Notes under the pieces: model-generated
The model's input: the letters and a program-made list of their open reading frames with translations, nothing else
Databases searched by the model: none
What the model was told of the DNA's origin: nothing
Made by a program: the position numbers and the translations under genes
In this document: one piece after another, positions 12,501 through 23,738 of the stretch
How positions within the stretch are numbered: position 1 is the first letter of the stretch
How the letters are laid out: every line of letters begins with the position of its first letter
Assembly: GCA_017871115.1 (NCBI GenBank)
Contig: JAFCIZ010000010.1
Coordinates: 771,001-835,000 of the forward strand
Reading direction: 5' to 3'
Origin: Cunninghamella blakesleeana
Lineage: Eukaryota > Mucoromycota > Mucoromycetes > Mucorales > Cunninghamellaceae
Length of the DNA: 64,000 nucleotides

Positions 12501-15392
12501 CAATAATAAAAAGGGCTATATCACAACCTAACGTACCAACAACGTCTTCTACAACTAGAAATATAATACCTAGAACTAATGGTAATAATGATGATAATAA
12601 TAAATTAATAGCTTCAGCTACAATGTCATTATCTGCAATTCATTCTAATGAAGAAGAAAGTCATAAAAACAAATGGTTTGCCAAGGAAAAAAATGATTTA
12701 ATAACAAAACGATATTCAAAAATGGAATCAACTCATATCGTAGTGACTTCCCCAAATACATCTTCAATTTCGTTAACCCTCTTATCCAATTCATCCTCAT
12801 CAACATTTTCATTACAACAACAGAATCATCAATACCAAGCTAGTACTAAAGATGGCGTAATAAAGGATACATGGAAAGGGAAAGGAAAAGGGTTACCCCC
12901 CAGCAATATTATTACATCTGGTCTTTATCAACCTACAAAAAATATCTCATCTGAATTCATTGAAAACTATTATCATCCACAACAAGCTCAACAACACTCT
13001 TTATATTTAACTAGTAGTGAAGGGGATGAAGAAAGTGAAGAAATGGATTACGATGAAGAAGATGATAATAACAGTGAAGGAAGATATAATTTAAAACAAC
13101 ATGAATTGTATCAGCTATCACCTAAAAAAGCAGCTTCCAAACTTTCATTCAAATCTTCATCTTCTAAACGATCTGTGCGTTATTTTACATCATTACTACA
13201 ACAACAGCAATATTTTTTATCTTCTAATAATAATAACAATAATAATAACAACAATAACAACAATAATAACAATAATAACAATAATAACAATAATAACAAT
13301 AATAACAATAATAACAATAATAACAATAATAACAATAATAACAATAATAACAATAATAACAATAATAACAATAATAACAATAATAACAATAATAACAATA
13401 ATAACAATAATAACAATAATAACAATAATAACAATAATAACAATAATAACAATAATAACAATAATAACAATAATAACAATAATAATAATAATAACAACAA
13501 TAATAGTAATAATAATAATAACAACAATAATAGTAATAATAATAATGCCAATCAACCTTTCCTTCCAAAACAAGATACCACTTCGTTTTCTTATTATACC
13601 AACACAGATTCATCATCACCGGCAAGTAAACAAACCTCCATTTTATCCTTTTCAGCTTCTTCTTCTTCTGTAACTCCATCTGCTCACCACCAACGTCTTA
13701 TGAAACAAAGAAAAGGAAAACAAAAACATCATTTACCAATGCGTTATTTATTATCAAGATTAAAGTCTTCCGAAGATATTCATAGTAATAAAAGTAGTAG
13801 TGGAGATACTGATGTGACAGATGATAATGGGAAATTACAAATAAATTCTCCTCTTTCAACTCTACGAGATTCTCAAGAAGGTAAAAAAATAATAATAAAA
13901 AAAATAGAGGGGCAAAAAAAAAAAAAATGTATATAAGGGAATAATAATAATAATAGTAATATAATTGTAGCAATGAAAAAAAGAAAAGGATTAGTTTGTA
14001 TTCATGTGTCTATTTTTTTCTCAAAATTAAAAAACAGATGAAAGAACAGGATCTCATTTAAAAATTGGTATGGAAGGCAATGGGTTATCACCACCTTCTA
14101 TGAAACATTTTAGATATAAACATCCACAAAAATCAATATCAAAATCAGACAATACAGCATCGGTTGACCCACTCTTGCTTGTCAACCAATTGGCAACTAA
14201 TCATAACCAAACATATGATTCAGCTATACTCATGTTATCTACGTTAATACCTCCTTCCACACCTCCACCGAACGTACCTCCTCCACCTCCACCTTTCATG
14301 GTGACTCATTCCACCCCTCATCCCACTATGCAACACTACAATAATGATGAAGATGAAAATTATGATGATGAATATGAAGGAATTGTAATTACACAAAAAA
14401 CAGGTTCATCATTATCGATGATTTTAAATAGCAATGATAAAAAATTAATGTGCCAAAAGATATCGCTATTAAAATCAATTAATAATACATTCACAAGATC
14501 ATCTTCATTTATTTCACTTACCTTAAAATCTAAACAGCATGACCAGGAACAACAGCGAAATAACAATAATGTGGGTAAACGAAAGAAAATAAGGATGGCG
14601 AATAAAAACAAGATGAAAAAGAAGAAAAAAAATAAACCAAATCCATTGATCGTAGCAGCCACTACACAATCAGTTATTCCTTTCCCTTCTGAACTACCAA
14701 GTAGATTAATACTAACTCCAACACCAAGCCATGTATTGAATTCAACACCATCATCAACACCATCATCATCCACAACCCAATCTTCTGAACAAGTACAACA
14801 ACAACAAGATAACTCCTCTCCTTCACCTCCTTTAAATTTAGATCATTTTACAGCAAATACAGGTATTATCACTCGATTAATTTACATTACAAATGAAATG
14901 GAATTTTGCACGAAGCAAACCATTGATTCTACGCCAATATTAACAGCAGCATCAACACCCACCGCCACTACCTCTTCTACACCACTATCTATTATTAAAA
15001 GGCAAAGCAAATTATTATTAGATAAAACCACGATTACGTTAAAAAGATTATCAGGTTCTTCTTTTACTAGTTATAATAGTATGGACCACCAGCATGGTAT
15101 GGATCATCATACGAATCGACCTCAACAGCAACAACATGCTCCTTTTCCATGCCTACGCCCATCTTCAACGACCCCTACAAATCATACTATGACAATGAAA
15201 ACTACCACTAATAAATTTGAAGATGAAGGGGATATGAGTGAAGCCAAAGAGGAGGAGGATAATGAAAAGAAACAATGGGTTCAACACAGAATAAGCTTAG
15301 ATCATCGTTGTCATGTTTACTCTGAAACATGGGGTTTGAATTCACTTGTAGAACAAACACTTTTATTAACAGATCAAATTTATCAATCTTAA
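9508..15392 (+). CDS. Giant seven-transmembrane receptor, Gpr1/Git3- or cAMP-receptor-like, with poly-Asn tail
   Basis: Exons 9508-10121, 10199-10244, 10328-10955, 11064-13880 and 14038-15392, splice phases 2, 0, 1, 1; about 1,819 aa. Predicted helices: TM1 28-55, TM2 100-123, TM3 131-163, TM4 173-193, TM5 221-245, TM6 about 382-405 and TM7 about 411-432. Cys131 at TM3 and Cys204 in the second outer loop could form the usual disulfide. The first inner loop is extremely Arg/Lys-rich (RRGRRRSRRRSSK). The third inner loop is long and polar. The C-tail of nearly 1,400 residues is Ser/Asn/Pro-rich with an acidic run and 93 consecutive Asn at 1151-1243. A long third loop and Asn-rich cytoplasmic regions recall the yeast glucose receptor Gpr1, but I see no motif that fixes the ligand. 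The last two introns are inferred from matching phases; ending exon 4 at the stop at 13936 would truncate the tail. Confidence 0.75.
13226..13551 (+). repeat. Asn-codon minisatellite (9-bp AAT/AAC unit) inside the receptor gene
   Basis: From 13226 to 13504 there are 93 successive Asn codons, mostly a regular 9-bp unit of two AAT and one AAC. Then come Ser, eight Asn, Ser, four Asn and Ala. The regular unit points to replication slippage or unequal exchange, so length polymorphism is expected. Long open frames in the other five frames here are by-products of the repeat. Confidence 0.97.
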
Positions 15393-15637
15393 AATTATAT
15401 ATATAATTAATTTTTTTTTTTTTTTTTTTTTATTAATGATTATAAAATGTTTTATGTATAATAAATAAATAAATAAATAATAAAAAAAAAGAAAGAAAGA
15501 GAGATATGAAACACTAGCATTGATAGTATATAAATATGAATATATATGTATATACATACATCTAGATTATTATTATATATTGGTTATATATATATATATA
15601 TTAATAAATAAAGGTATGATGTTTTAAATTTAATAAT

Positions 15638-16389
15638 CTAAACTTGGTCATCAGCAAATTCAGTTTCAATAGATGGTTCAATAATAGCGGCATGAGTTAA
15701 AATAAGTAAAGCACCAGCACCAATAACCCAAAAGACAGCTCCTGTAGCTCCTGAAAATAACAATAATAATAAAGAACCAGCAACATAACCAGAATATAAA
15801 GTAGAAGAATTGATTGTTGTTCCAAACATATTAATAGGTCCTTCAATTCGAGTGATTAAATAAAATCCTCCTACCAAGAACGCGACAGTAAATAATAACC
15901 ACCAATTGGTAATACTAAATAATATATATAAATATATATAAATATTTCTCATCAATAAATATCCTATTTTCTATTTATTTATTTTTTTCATATATGTATC
16001 TATTTGTCCTTACATGGCATAGATGGATAAAGCAATAATAATAAGTAAATAGTTACCAGAAAAATAAGATAAGTTATGGCTATAAGTGAAAAAAAAAAAA
16101 AAAAAGATAAATAAAATATATCAAGATTTGAATACTCTTGTTTTCTTTATAAATATATTTATTACTTCCAACGTTTTGTAATGGTAGGGAATGAAGAAGT
16201 GAATTGAATACGATTTTTATCAAAGAAGTCGCCAAGAGAACGCAAGTTTGATAATTTATCGTTTTTTAACTTTTTAAAAAATCCAAAACGGCCATTTTCA
16301 TCATCTAAACTACTTCCAATAGCTGATAAATGGCTAGCTGCATTACCGAGTTGTTGAGCTGTTGAAGAAGAAAGTAATGGTTGAGACAT
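15638..16389 (-). CDS. PRA1-family prenylated Rab acceptor (Yip3-like)
   Basis: Exons 16389-16166, 16079-16014 and 15914-15638 (phases 2 and 2), about 188 aa, typical for PRA1/Yip3. The N-terminal part has the family pattern leading to LRSLGDFFDKN, then KRW and HNLSYFSGNYLL at the first splice, matching the RxxxNLxYFxxNY core of PRA1 proteins. Two hydrophobic pairs follow: LLIIIALSIYA with the WWLLFTVAFLVGGFYLI segment, then AGSLLLLLFSGA with VFWVIGAGALLIL. PRA1 proteins are four-span ER/Golgi membrane proteins that bind prenylated Rab GTPases and act in vesicle traffic. The C-terminus is acidic (ETEFADDQV). Divergent to REXO2. Confidence 0.9.
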
Positions 16390-16675
16390 TGGATTATAGG
16401 ATGATAATAAAATATAAATATAAATATAAATAAGGAAAAAAAGGATTTAAAAAATGAAAAGAATTTTTTTTTTATATATCTCAAAATTTTGAACTTTAAT
16501 TTTTAAAATACCGCTATAATTTTTTTTTTTAAAATTTGTTGTAGTTTTATTTGCTACGCTCTTTTTCTTTTTCATTTATTTAAATTTATATATTACCCAA
16601 GAAAGCCAAGTTTTGATTCTTCCTTGGCATCTTTTTTTTTTTTTTTTTTACTATATATATACATATATTAATAAA
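16390..16675. promoter_or_regulatory. Shared divergent promoter region, PRA1-like / REXO2
   Basis: 286 bp between the two start codons, with several A/T tracts and a T/C-rich segment around 16550-16650. No specific binding site is recognisable. Confidence 0.45.
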
Positions 16676-17781
16676 ATGGCTATCAAAGACCCTATTGTTT
16701 GGATTGATTGTGAAGTAATAATAATAATAACAAAATAAATCATATAATATTTATAACCTAATATGAAAAACAGACTAAACCTATTTAATTTTATCATATA
16801 TATATATATATATATATTTTCTACATATTTAGATGACAGGATTAAATATTGATACTGATCATATTATTGAAATAGCTGTTCTTATTACAGATGGAGACTT
16901 GAATATTGTAGCTGAGGTATAGTAAAAAAAAAAAGAAGAAAAAGAAAAAAGAAAAACGCGCTTTATTTTTTTTTAAAAAAAAAGTATAAACTTTTCTATT
17001 GTTTGACAAGATAATAATAATATTAATATATCTGATAGGGACCAGAATTAATTATACACCAACCAAAGTCAGTTATGGATAATATGAATGGTATTAAACA
17101 ATAATAGTTTTAAAAATAAGGGATAAAAATTATCATTATGACTAGAATGAAATATATATATATATATATATGTATATGTATAAGTATATATTGAACATGG
17201 GCTATTTTTCTTAATATTTTAGACTGGTGTATTGAACATCATGGAAAGGTAATTAATAAATCATATTAGTAGATGTAAATTAAACTAGATAACTAAAGGT
17301 AATAATAATTATAATAATAATATAGAGTGGATTAACTAAATCAGTCTTGGAGTCAAAAATCAGCATTGAGGATGCAGAAAACCAAGTATTAGAGTTTGTC
17401 AAAAAATATATTCCTAAATCAAGGATAGCTCCATTGGGTGGAAATTCTGTTCATGCGGATAAACGATTTTTGGAAAAAGAAATGCCTCGACTTGTAGGTC
17501 ATTTACATTATCGTATCATTGGTAAGTATACATACAAATATAGAATTTTTTTTTAAAAAAAAAAGGACGTAGAGCGTATAAAAAAAAAGCATAAACACAC
17601 AACTGATTATTATTTTATATTTATATATTAAATAGATGTTAGTACTATCAAAGAATTATCAAAAAGATGGTATCCTGATGTATATAATGGATTAGTAAAG
17701 AAAGGTGAACATAGAGCATTAGATGATATTAAAGAAAGTATAGACGAATTGAAATATTATCAACGTCATATTTTTAAATAA
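16676..17781 (+). CDS. REXO2: Oligoribonuclease (REXO2/Orn), DEDDh 3'-5' exoribonuclease
   Basis: Six exons: 16676-16714, 16833-16916, 17039-17090, 17223-17248, 17326-17521 and 17636-17781; about 180 aa, the usual length without a long presequence. The spliced protein follows human REXO2 block by block: WIDCEMTGLN (catalytic Asp11 and Glu13), [34 protein letters not shown] (Asp112), [15 protein letters not shown] and [11 protein letters not shown] (His158 and Asp163). The enzyme degrades 2-5 nt RNA fragments, mainly in mitochondria and cytosol. The first motif has Cys where most homologues have Leu. Exon 4 is only 26 nt, and more than half of the 5' gene is intron, so ORF-based searches see only exon 5. 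Confidence 0.96.
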
Positions 17782-17977
17782 AAAAATAAAATAATTAAAT
17801 CGTGATTGCTTATCTATGATGTTAATGAAATGATAATTCACTGATTAAAATAAAATAAACAAATACATGAGAATGAAGAAAACGGTAGAAAATGATAGAA
17901 TGATAAATAAGCTCTTTTTTTAGTGTGTGTGCATATTATGATAAACTTTCAATTCTTGTCACCATCTCTTTTTTTTA

Positions 17978-18025
<48 letters not shown>

Positions 18026-18207
18026 TATAATGATAATATTATTCCACTATCTCTACCCCCTTAATCATGATACTTTTTCTCTCCTTTAAACCTTAAAACC
18101 CTTTTTTTAAAAATAAGATTCCTTGTGGTTTTCTTTTCTTTTCTTTCTTTCTTTCATATTTTTTTTTCTTTATTTTGAAAATTAAACAAAAGACCGTATC
18201 GATAGAA
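17782..18207. other. Intergenic: (AAT)n microsatellite and CT-rich leader
   Basis: Contains an uninterrupted AAT repeat of about 15 units (17978-18024) and, from about 18115 to 18175, a CT-rich tract directly before the small secreted protein gene. Such tracts often mark promoters or leaders of well-expressed fungal genes; that is an inference. Confidence 0.6.
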
Positions 18208-18336
18208 ATGCGACGTTACGCTATTTTAATAATAATGGCCTTTTTACTCTCGATGACGATGGCTGATACTGAATGTGGTTGCCAACCTGATGAAGTTTGT
18301 AGAGAAAACCACTGTGTTAAACCTCCTAAGAATTAA
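18208..18336 (+). CDS. Small secreted Cys-rich peptide precursor (42 aa)
   Basis: A 43-codon frame starting MRRYAILIIMAFLLS: two Arg, a hydrophobic core and an MTMA end form a clear signal peptide with cleavage expected near residue 19. The mature part of about 23 residues has four Cys (23, 25, 31, 36; pattern CxC, five residues, C, four residues, C) and an acidic then basic end (CVKPPKN). This allows two disulfides. A CT-rich tract precedes the ATG. I do not recognise the family; it could be an effector-like, antimicrobial or surface peptide. A second small secreted protein gene lies 1.15 kb downstream on the same strand. The frame is too short for standard ORF calling. Confidence 0.6.
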   Translation: MRRYAILIIMAFLLSMTMADTECGCQPDEVCRENHCVKPPKN

Positions 18337-19485
18337 ATCATATACATATCAAATATAAAGAAATTAAAACAACTCACTTTATTTTACTTTTACTTTTACT
18401 ATCCACCTACTTGATAATACTTATAAATAAATAAACAAAAACAATAATATTTTTTTTAATATGTAATTAATTTATCTTTGTTCATTGTTCTAAATTTGGA
18501 ACCGGAAAGAATGGGAAATATGATCATGAGTTCTGGGGTTGTTTTATTTTTTTAAAATAAAAAAACTGCCATGTTCGAACATATGTAATGATAATAAAAA
18601 GATTTAAATGTGCGTAGGGGCATGATGTATTCCCTCCGGACCCTATTATATAACCATCCTATATATAAAAATAGTGGATGATATATATAAATAAAATAAA
18701 ATGAAAAAATGAAAAGCGAAAAAAAACAGTTTTATTTACATTTTTCCCCTTTCTTCCCCGTCGTCCTTTTTTTTAAAAAAAAAAAAAAATAGAAAATAAA
18801 TAAATTAAAATAAAAGGCCAAATATTTGCAGTATTTGTCTTTTTTTTTTTTTTTTGTTAGAACAATAAAAAATAAAGATGATTATTAATAGTAGCATTGT
18901 TGAAAGAATTCTTATTTTCGTCGATGGCATAATTTGTGTATGTATCAAAATTTTCTTTGGAAAAAAAAAAAGGTACAAATGTAGTTAAAGTAGGACTATT
19001 TTAAACAACAGATAGTCTACATAAAATTGGATTTTTCTCGAGGATTTTTTTTTTATATAAAGCATATATTTAAAATTTAATTCATTTCAGAAGAATTATT
19101 GTTTTATAAAATTTTACTTTAATCTAGATAGCAAAAAAAAAAAAAAGGGTTTACAGATTTAACTTGCTTCAAAATCCTTTTTTGGTAATTATGTCATAAA
19201 GAAGTATACAAACATTCCTTTTCATTTTAATAATCACATTGTTTACATCGTAATATTCGAACAATATTCTATTTTTTTTTAAGAAAATAAAGAAATAAGA
19301 AAAATCATCTTTATAATAAGAAAAAGAAGAAAATGTATCAGATAAAAAACTGAAAAAATATGCATGATATACGTAAAATAATTTTTAATAGAATTTTTTT
19401 TTATAAATTAAAAAAAATTCTACAAATTCTTTTTTTTATTCTTCTAATTCTTTTTTTCTTTAATTTTTCTTTTTTTTTAAAAAAA
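18337..19485. other. Intergenic between two small secreted protein genes
   Basis: About 1.15 kb of AT-rich DNA. It holds a 36-codon frame at 18878-18988 (start MIINSSIVERILIF, basic end with KKKRYK), which is coding-like but unsupported. A palindrome lies at about 18571-18586. T-rich tracts precede the gene at 19486. Confidence 0.4.
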
Positions 19486-19782
19486 ATGATCAAGTTAGTT
19501 GTGATAGTGTGGCTAATGGCTTTGATTCAAGCGTGTATGGGTTATTTGGCTGGGTATAAAACTGAAAATTGCGATGGCCTTTTTGATAAAAAATTTTCAA
19601 GCATTGATTGTACAGCAACAGGAAAGGAATATTTATCCTTCAAGATCATCAAAGAAAATAAAGGAGAAACTTGGGCCTTGTTTACCGAAGAAAAATGTGA
19701 AGATAAACCTAATGCTACCGTTATTGAAATCAGAGATGGCTGTATTGGTAGCGCTAATATAGCTGCTATTAAAAAGCAATAA
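19486..19782 (+). CDS. Small secreted protein (98 aa)
   Basis: I chose the ATG at 19486: it is followed directly by a signal peptide (MIKLVVIVWLMALIQACMG), whereas an upstream in-frame ATG at 19360 would add a run of Lys, Phe and Leu from T-tract DNA. The mature part of about 79 residues has four Cys in the contexts NCDG, DCTA, KCED and GCIG, probably two disulfides, and alternating hydrophobic residues suggesting a small beta fold. I do not recognise the family. A short coding patch at 62787-62933 has a similar C-terminal layout (an xxFK stretch, an aromatic-rich strand, then a single Cys) and may be a diverged relative. Confidence 0.65.
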   Translation: MIKLVVIVWLMALIQACMGYLAGYKTENCDGLFDKKFSSIDCTATGKEYLSFKIIKENKGETWALFTEEKCEDKPNATVIEIRDGCIGSANIAAIKKQ

Positions 19783-20473
19783 TGATAATGGTAATGGTAA
19801 TGATAATGTTTTATTTACCAATGGTTTCCATTATTTATTAAAAATCAAAAAATCAAAAAATATCAATTTTATTTAAATAAACTAGTTAACCATACAACAA
19901 TATAATTAAAGATGTTTTGATTCTTTTTTAATTATCGAAAATTAATATAATAAAAGAAAAGCTGTTATTTTTTTTATAAAATCACATATCGACTTGCTGA
20001 TTTTAGCCTAAATCTTTGTATATTTTACTAATTCGTATATAGCGAGAATTTTTTTTATTATGTTTGCTTTTTTTTATTTTTATTTTACATGATTCAATCA
20101 ATTTTTTCATTTTTTTAAAAAAAATAAAGGAATCGTTATTTTCTCTCTTTACACACTTTTTTCACATTATTTAATCTCTATAATTTTAAATATGTACCAT
20201 TTATTTTAGATATGCACGATTGTTATTTTATTATTGGATTACGGTTTTTATATGCTTTTTAAATACTGTTAGTGTCTTTTTTATTTCTTTATTTCGTTAG
20301 AGGTGCCATAATATCAAGGGAGTTACGTACCAAATGTAAAGTATATTGGTTTAAAGGTTGGTAGTTATAAAGTTTAATTTAGTTTAATGTATTGATCAGG
20401 TCCCCATCACAAAAGTTTCTATTAGTCAGTATTGAAAACAAGTTATAATCGCTAATATATAGTACTCCATTTA
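19783..20473. other. Intergenic, nothing recognised
   Basis: AT-rich DNA between the small secreted protein gene and a decayed F-box/LRR gene. No open frame with coding character was found on either strand. Confidence 0.5.
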
Positions 20474-20908
20474 TCATAACAATGTTCTAATTTTGTTATT
20501 ATTATTGTAGTTATACTTGGTTTCATTTAAAATTAATATAGTAACAACAGGTTGTTCTTCATAATCAAAGATAGACTAAAGGATATAACGTATATAATAA
20601 AGTGATAGAAGGTCTATTTGCAAATTCAATAAAGCAAACGTGTTCAATGCCAAGTTCCTTTTTTATTTTATTTTATGTGGAGTAGATGTTATTGTTATAC
20701 GAAAAAGGTAATAATCAAAAACATTTTCTAATTCTTCATCTTTCCAATAAGTTAGAGCATAATATATATTAAGTAAATCAATCCGTATTAATTTATGGGA
20801 TAACTGGAAAAATTCAGTAAATTCATTTATAAAATCAATTGCACCTGCATTGATATTTAATTCTTGTAGTGGACAATAATTGATATTTTGATCATTTAGT
20901 CGTGAATT
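20474..20908 (-). pseudogene. Decayed C-terminal part of an F-box/LRR gene
   Basis: Read on the minus strand, one frame runs about 145 codons with two internal stops (TAA at 20663 and a TAG further on). It keeps the C-terminal layout of the four F-box/LRR proteins at 39-55 kb: CPLQELNINAGAI matches the CPLEILDLCQTNV and SPLKELVLYQCSI blocks, and a KDEELENVF segment resembles YDEELNAIV of the gene at 53340. The F-box and central repeats are missing. In DNA this AT-rich a single frame this long is unlikely by chance, so I read it as a relic. The alignment is by eye only. Confidence 0.6.
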
Positions 20909-23738
20909 TTAAATTGATTTATTTTTTTCGAAAAAAGACTTTATTAGTGTTTTTTACTTTTAGGTTTATACTTTTAAATTCATGCCTAATAAAATAATTA
21001 GAAAAATTATTTCTCTCTTTTATATATCGACATTTCTTTTTTGTTATATTTTAAAAAACTAAAAAATATATAAACGATAATGACAAATAATGACTGGAGT
21101 GCTTTTTTTTTTTTTTTTTTTGTAATTTCTCGAGTTAAATAACGTTTTTTTAAACTAATCTACAAAGTAACTTTAGTTATATTATAGAATTTAAGTGTAT
21201 AGATATTAATTACCTTAATGATCTGTTAAAATTTCAAACTAGTTGATTTTTTATTTACAATGTTAAAAGTTTTTTAAATATGGATATATATCTTTAAATT
21301 GATTAATCAAATTTTAAGAGCATAGTATAGATTCTAGAATAAATATAGAGTACAATAATGGTAACGATTTATATAAATTATAAGCGAATGAATCAGTTAA
21401 TTATTGTTTTAAATAGTTATTCAATTTTACTATAAAGCTTTAATTTATAAAGGTAAATGATTATTAGGCTTGCTTATGAATTTTTGTGTACTCTTTTTAA
21501 ACTATACCTTTTTTATATGTTTAGTAAACCGTTTGTTTTTTGATTTTTCATAAAATGAAAATTTCGATCTACGATATAATATAGAGAAAAGACTTTTTTT
21601 TTATTAACCAGTTATACATATAATGTAATAATAATAAAATTATTTATTATCATATCTATATATTAAAATGGTATATGGTTAATAGTAATGAAAAAAAAAA
21701 GAGAGAGAGAGAGATGTGGAGAAAGGAAGGGAGTGTTGAAAAAAAAAAGGATATAAAAATAATTCTTAAGTGCAAAGTTTTTTGTAAATATAAATGGCTT
21801 CCTTTTCTTTTTCCCGCTCTATTATTTTTTTTACTAATAAAATACTATAACTAGTGTTCATTATTATAATAATATAAAAGCAAATGATCTATAAGAATTT
21901 ATGATGTTTATTTTAACTTTTATAATAGTTAATTAATATAGCTTTTAAAATGTATAAAGGTAAACTAATCGTTTTTATTTCATTATATATGTATATTATA
22001 CAAAAAATTTAGGTAAAATTTAAGTATAGAAATTTATAATAGTAAGATAGAGTGTGGATTGAATTACTTGTGTCAATATGCTCCTAACATGGGATTATTA
22101 ATTTGCTATGAAAATAATACATAACATTACCTTTATCTGGCTATATTGGAAAATGTAAATAGTATTATGAAAAATGTTTTTATTATACATGCTCTAAATA
22201 TACCATTTTAAGGATTTGATATTCATCCAAGCAATATAAATCCTTTGAAAAATGCACAATATATAAAATTCACACTGCTAACTCTATATACGTTTTTTTT
22301 TCTTGTTCAAATGGAAAAAGTGAAAAAAAAAAAAAAAATAGAGTCCGATTGATGTAATTAATTAAAAACAGCTGCGGATACATTTGATAAGCTACTTAAA
22401 AGTAACAATTGGGTTTTATAATTACCTTCTACATAATACATGGTAATATATATATATATATAGATGCTAAGAATGGACTATAATGATATCATTAACTGTG
22501 TAATAAATAGAAAACTATGTTACTATCAAGCAACTTTGACTCTAAAAAATGCAAATACTTCAAACAATTTATCATACATAAATACGTGTATCATGAAAAC
22601 AATTATTGCAGTGGTATTCCGTTTATATGAAAAGGTGTATAATTTTGAAAATTTGTGCTATTGGAATAAATATAATAATAATTTAATAGAACAGGTGATA
22701 TAAGCATAAAAGATGACTAGATTTTTTTAAATCTCAGCTACGTCTTGACTTTTGTTCAGGTACACTCCTTAATAATAATGAAAAAAGAGTAGCCATCTTT
22801 TTATTTTTTATAAAGCATATTGGAAACATTAATATGATATTATTTATTTGTCAAAAGGAAATGGTAATGAAAGAGCATAATTAAAAATATAGTTTATACA
22901 CATTAAATGAACAGGAATATTGATAAAGGTAAAAACCCAAGAATACAAAAAATAAAACTATAGTATAAACATTTAACGTTAATATTTATAAAACAACTCT
23001 TTTATTAAAACACGCTTGCTCTTATTTTATTTATAAAACAATAATATTAGTATTTATGTACAATAATCAATATAAATATAATAATTAACACTCTTATAAT
23101 ATGGTATGACTTTTACATTTATCTTATCATTTTTCTCTTTCTTTTGGGTATAGCATTTTCTCAGATTAACTATTTTGCCCATAAAAAGTAACTATTTTTG
23201 TTTCTATTTTATTTCTGTGTGCTTTATTTTTGTTATACTTTTTTGATATTTGCACAAAACTGAACTAAAATATCCATTTACATCATTAATCTAGCCAAGG
23301 CTGTAAAATGTCAAAACTAAATTGGATTTCCGAAGATAAACTCTATTTATGCAATAAAAAAGGTATAATAATAAAAGTAAGTTTTGATTAAAAGAATGTA
23401 TATATATGATTAACCTTGGCGAACTCTACGACTTTATTTCATAGATATATTCTGAATGATAGGTCATGTTAGTAGTGGTATAATCTTTTATATGCTATTA
23501 CTTATATGAAAGTGGGAAATGAAAAAAACGCGGGCTTAGAATATTCTATTTTGGGTAAATGTAAGCGAAAAAAGATTTGTTTTATGTTGGTTGATGATCT
23601 ATTTTTATCTATTTTACCATTTACTATTTTGTATTTTCTTTTCTTTTTTTTTTTTTTTGTTTTTCTTTCTTTTTTCTTTTTTCTTTCGGTTTCCAACTGT
23701 TTTTTAAATATTTTCTTTGTACTATTTCTTTTTTTTAA
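20909..23738. other. Gene-poor AT-rich region
   Basis: About 2.8 kb with frequent stops on both strands. The longest open frame is 79 codons at 22464-22703 (plus, starting MLRMDYND); it has no recognisable motif, no signal peptide and no splice context, and I do not call it a gene. T/C-rich tracts at 23640-23730 lead into the Kelch gene. Confidence 0.5.

Noticed and set aside
13101..13679. Long poly-Leu, poly-Ile and Cys/Tyr-rich frames on both strands
   Set aside because: They are other-frame readings of the AAT/AAC repeat in the receptor gene.
18565..18592. A possible tRNA T-loop (GTTCGAAC)
   Set aside because: It is part of a short palindrome and no acceptor, D or anticodon arm can be folded around it.
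22464..22703. 79-codon open frame
   Set aside because: No motif, signal peptide, leader tract or splice context; composition is what AT-rich DNA gives by chance.
23308..23391. Short frame starting MSKLNWISEDKLYL upstream of the Kelch gene
   Set aside because: Only 27 codons, and no join to the Kelch signal-peptide exon is possible or needed.
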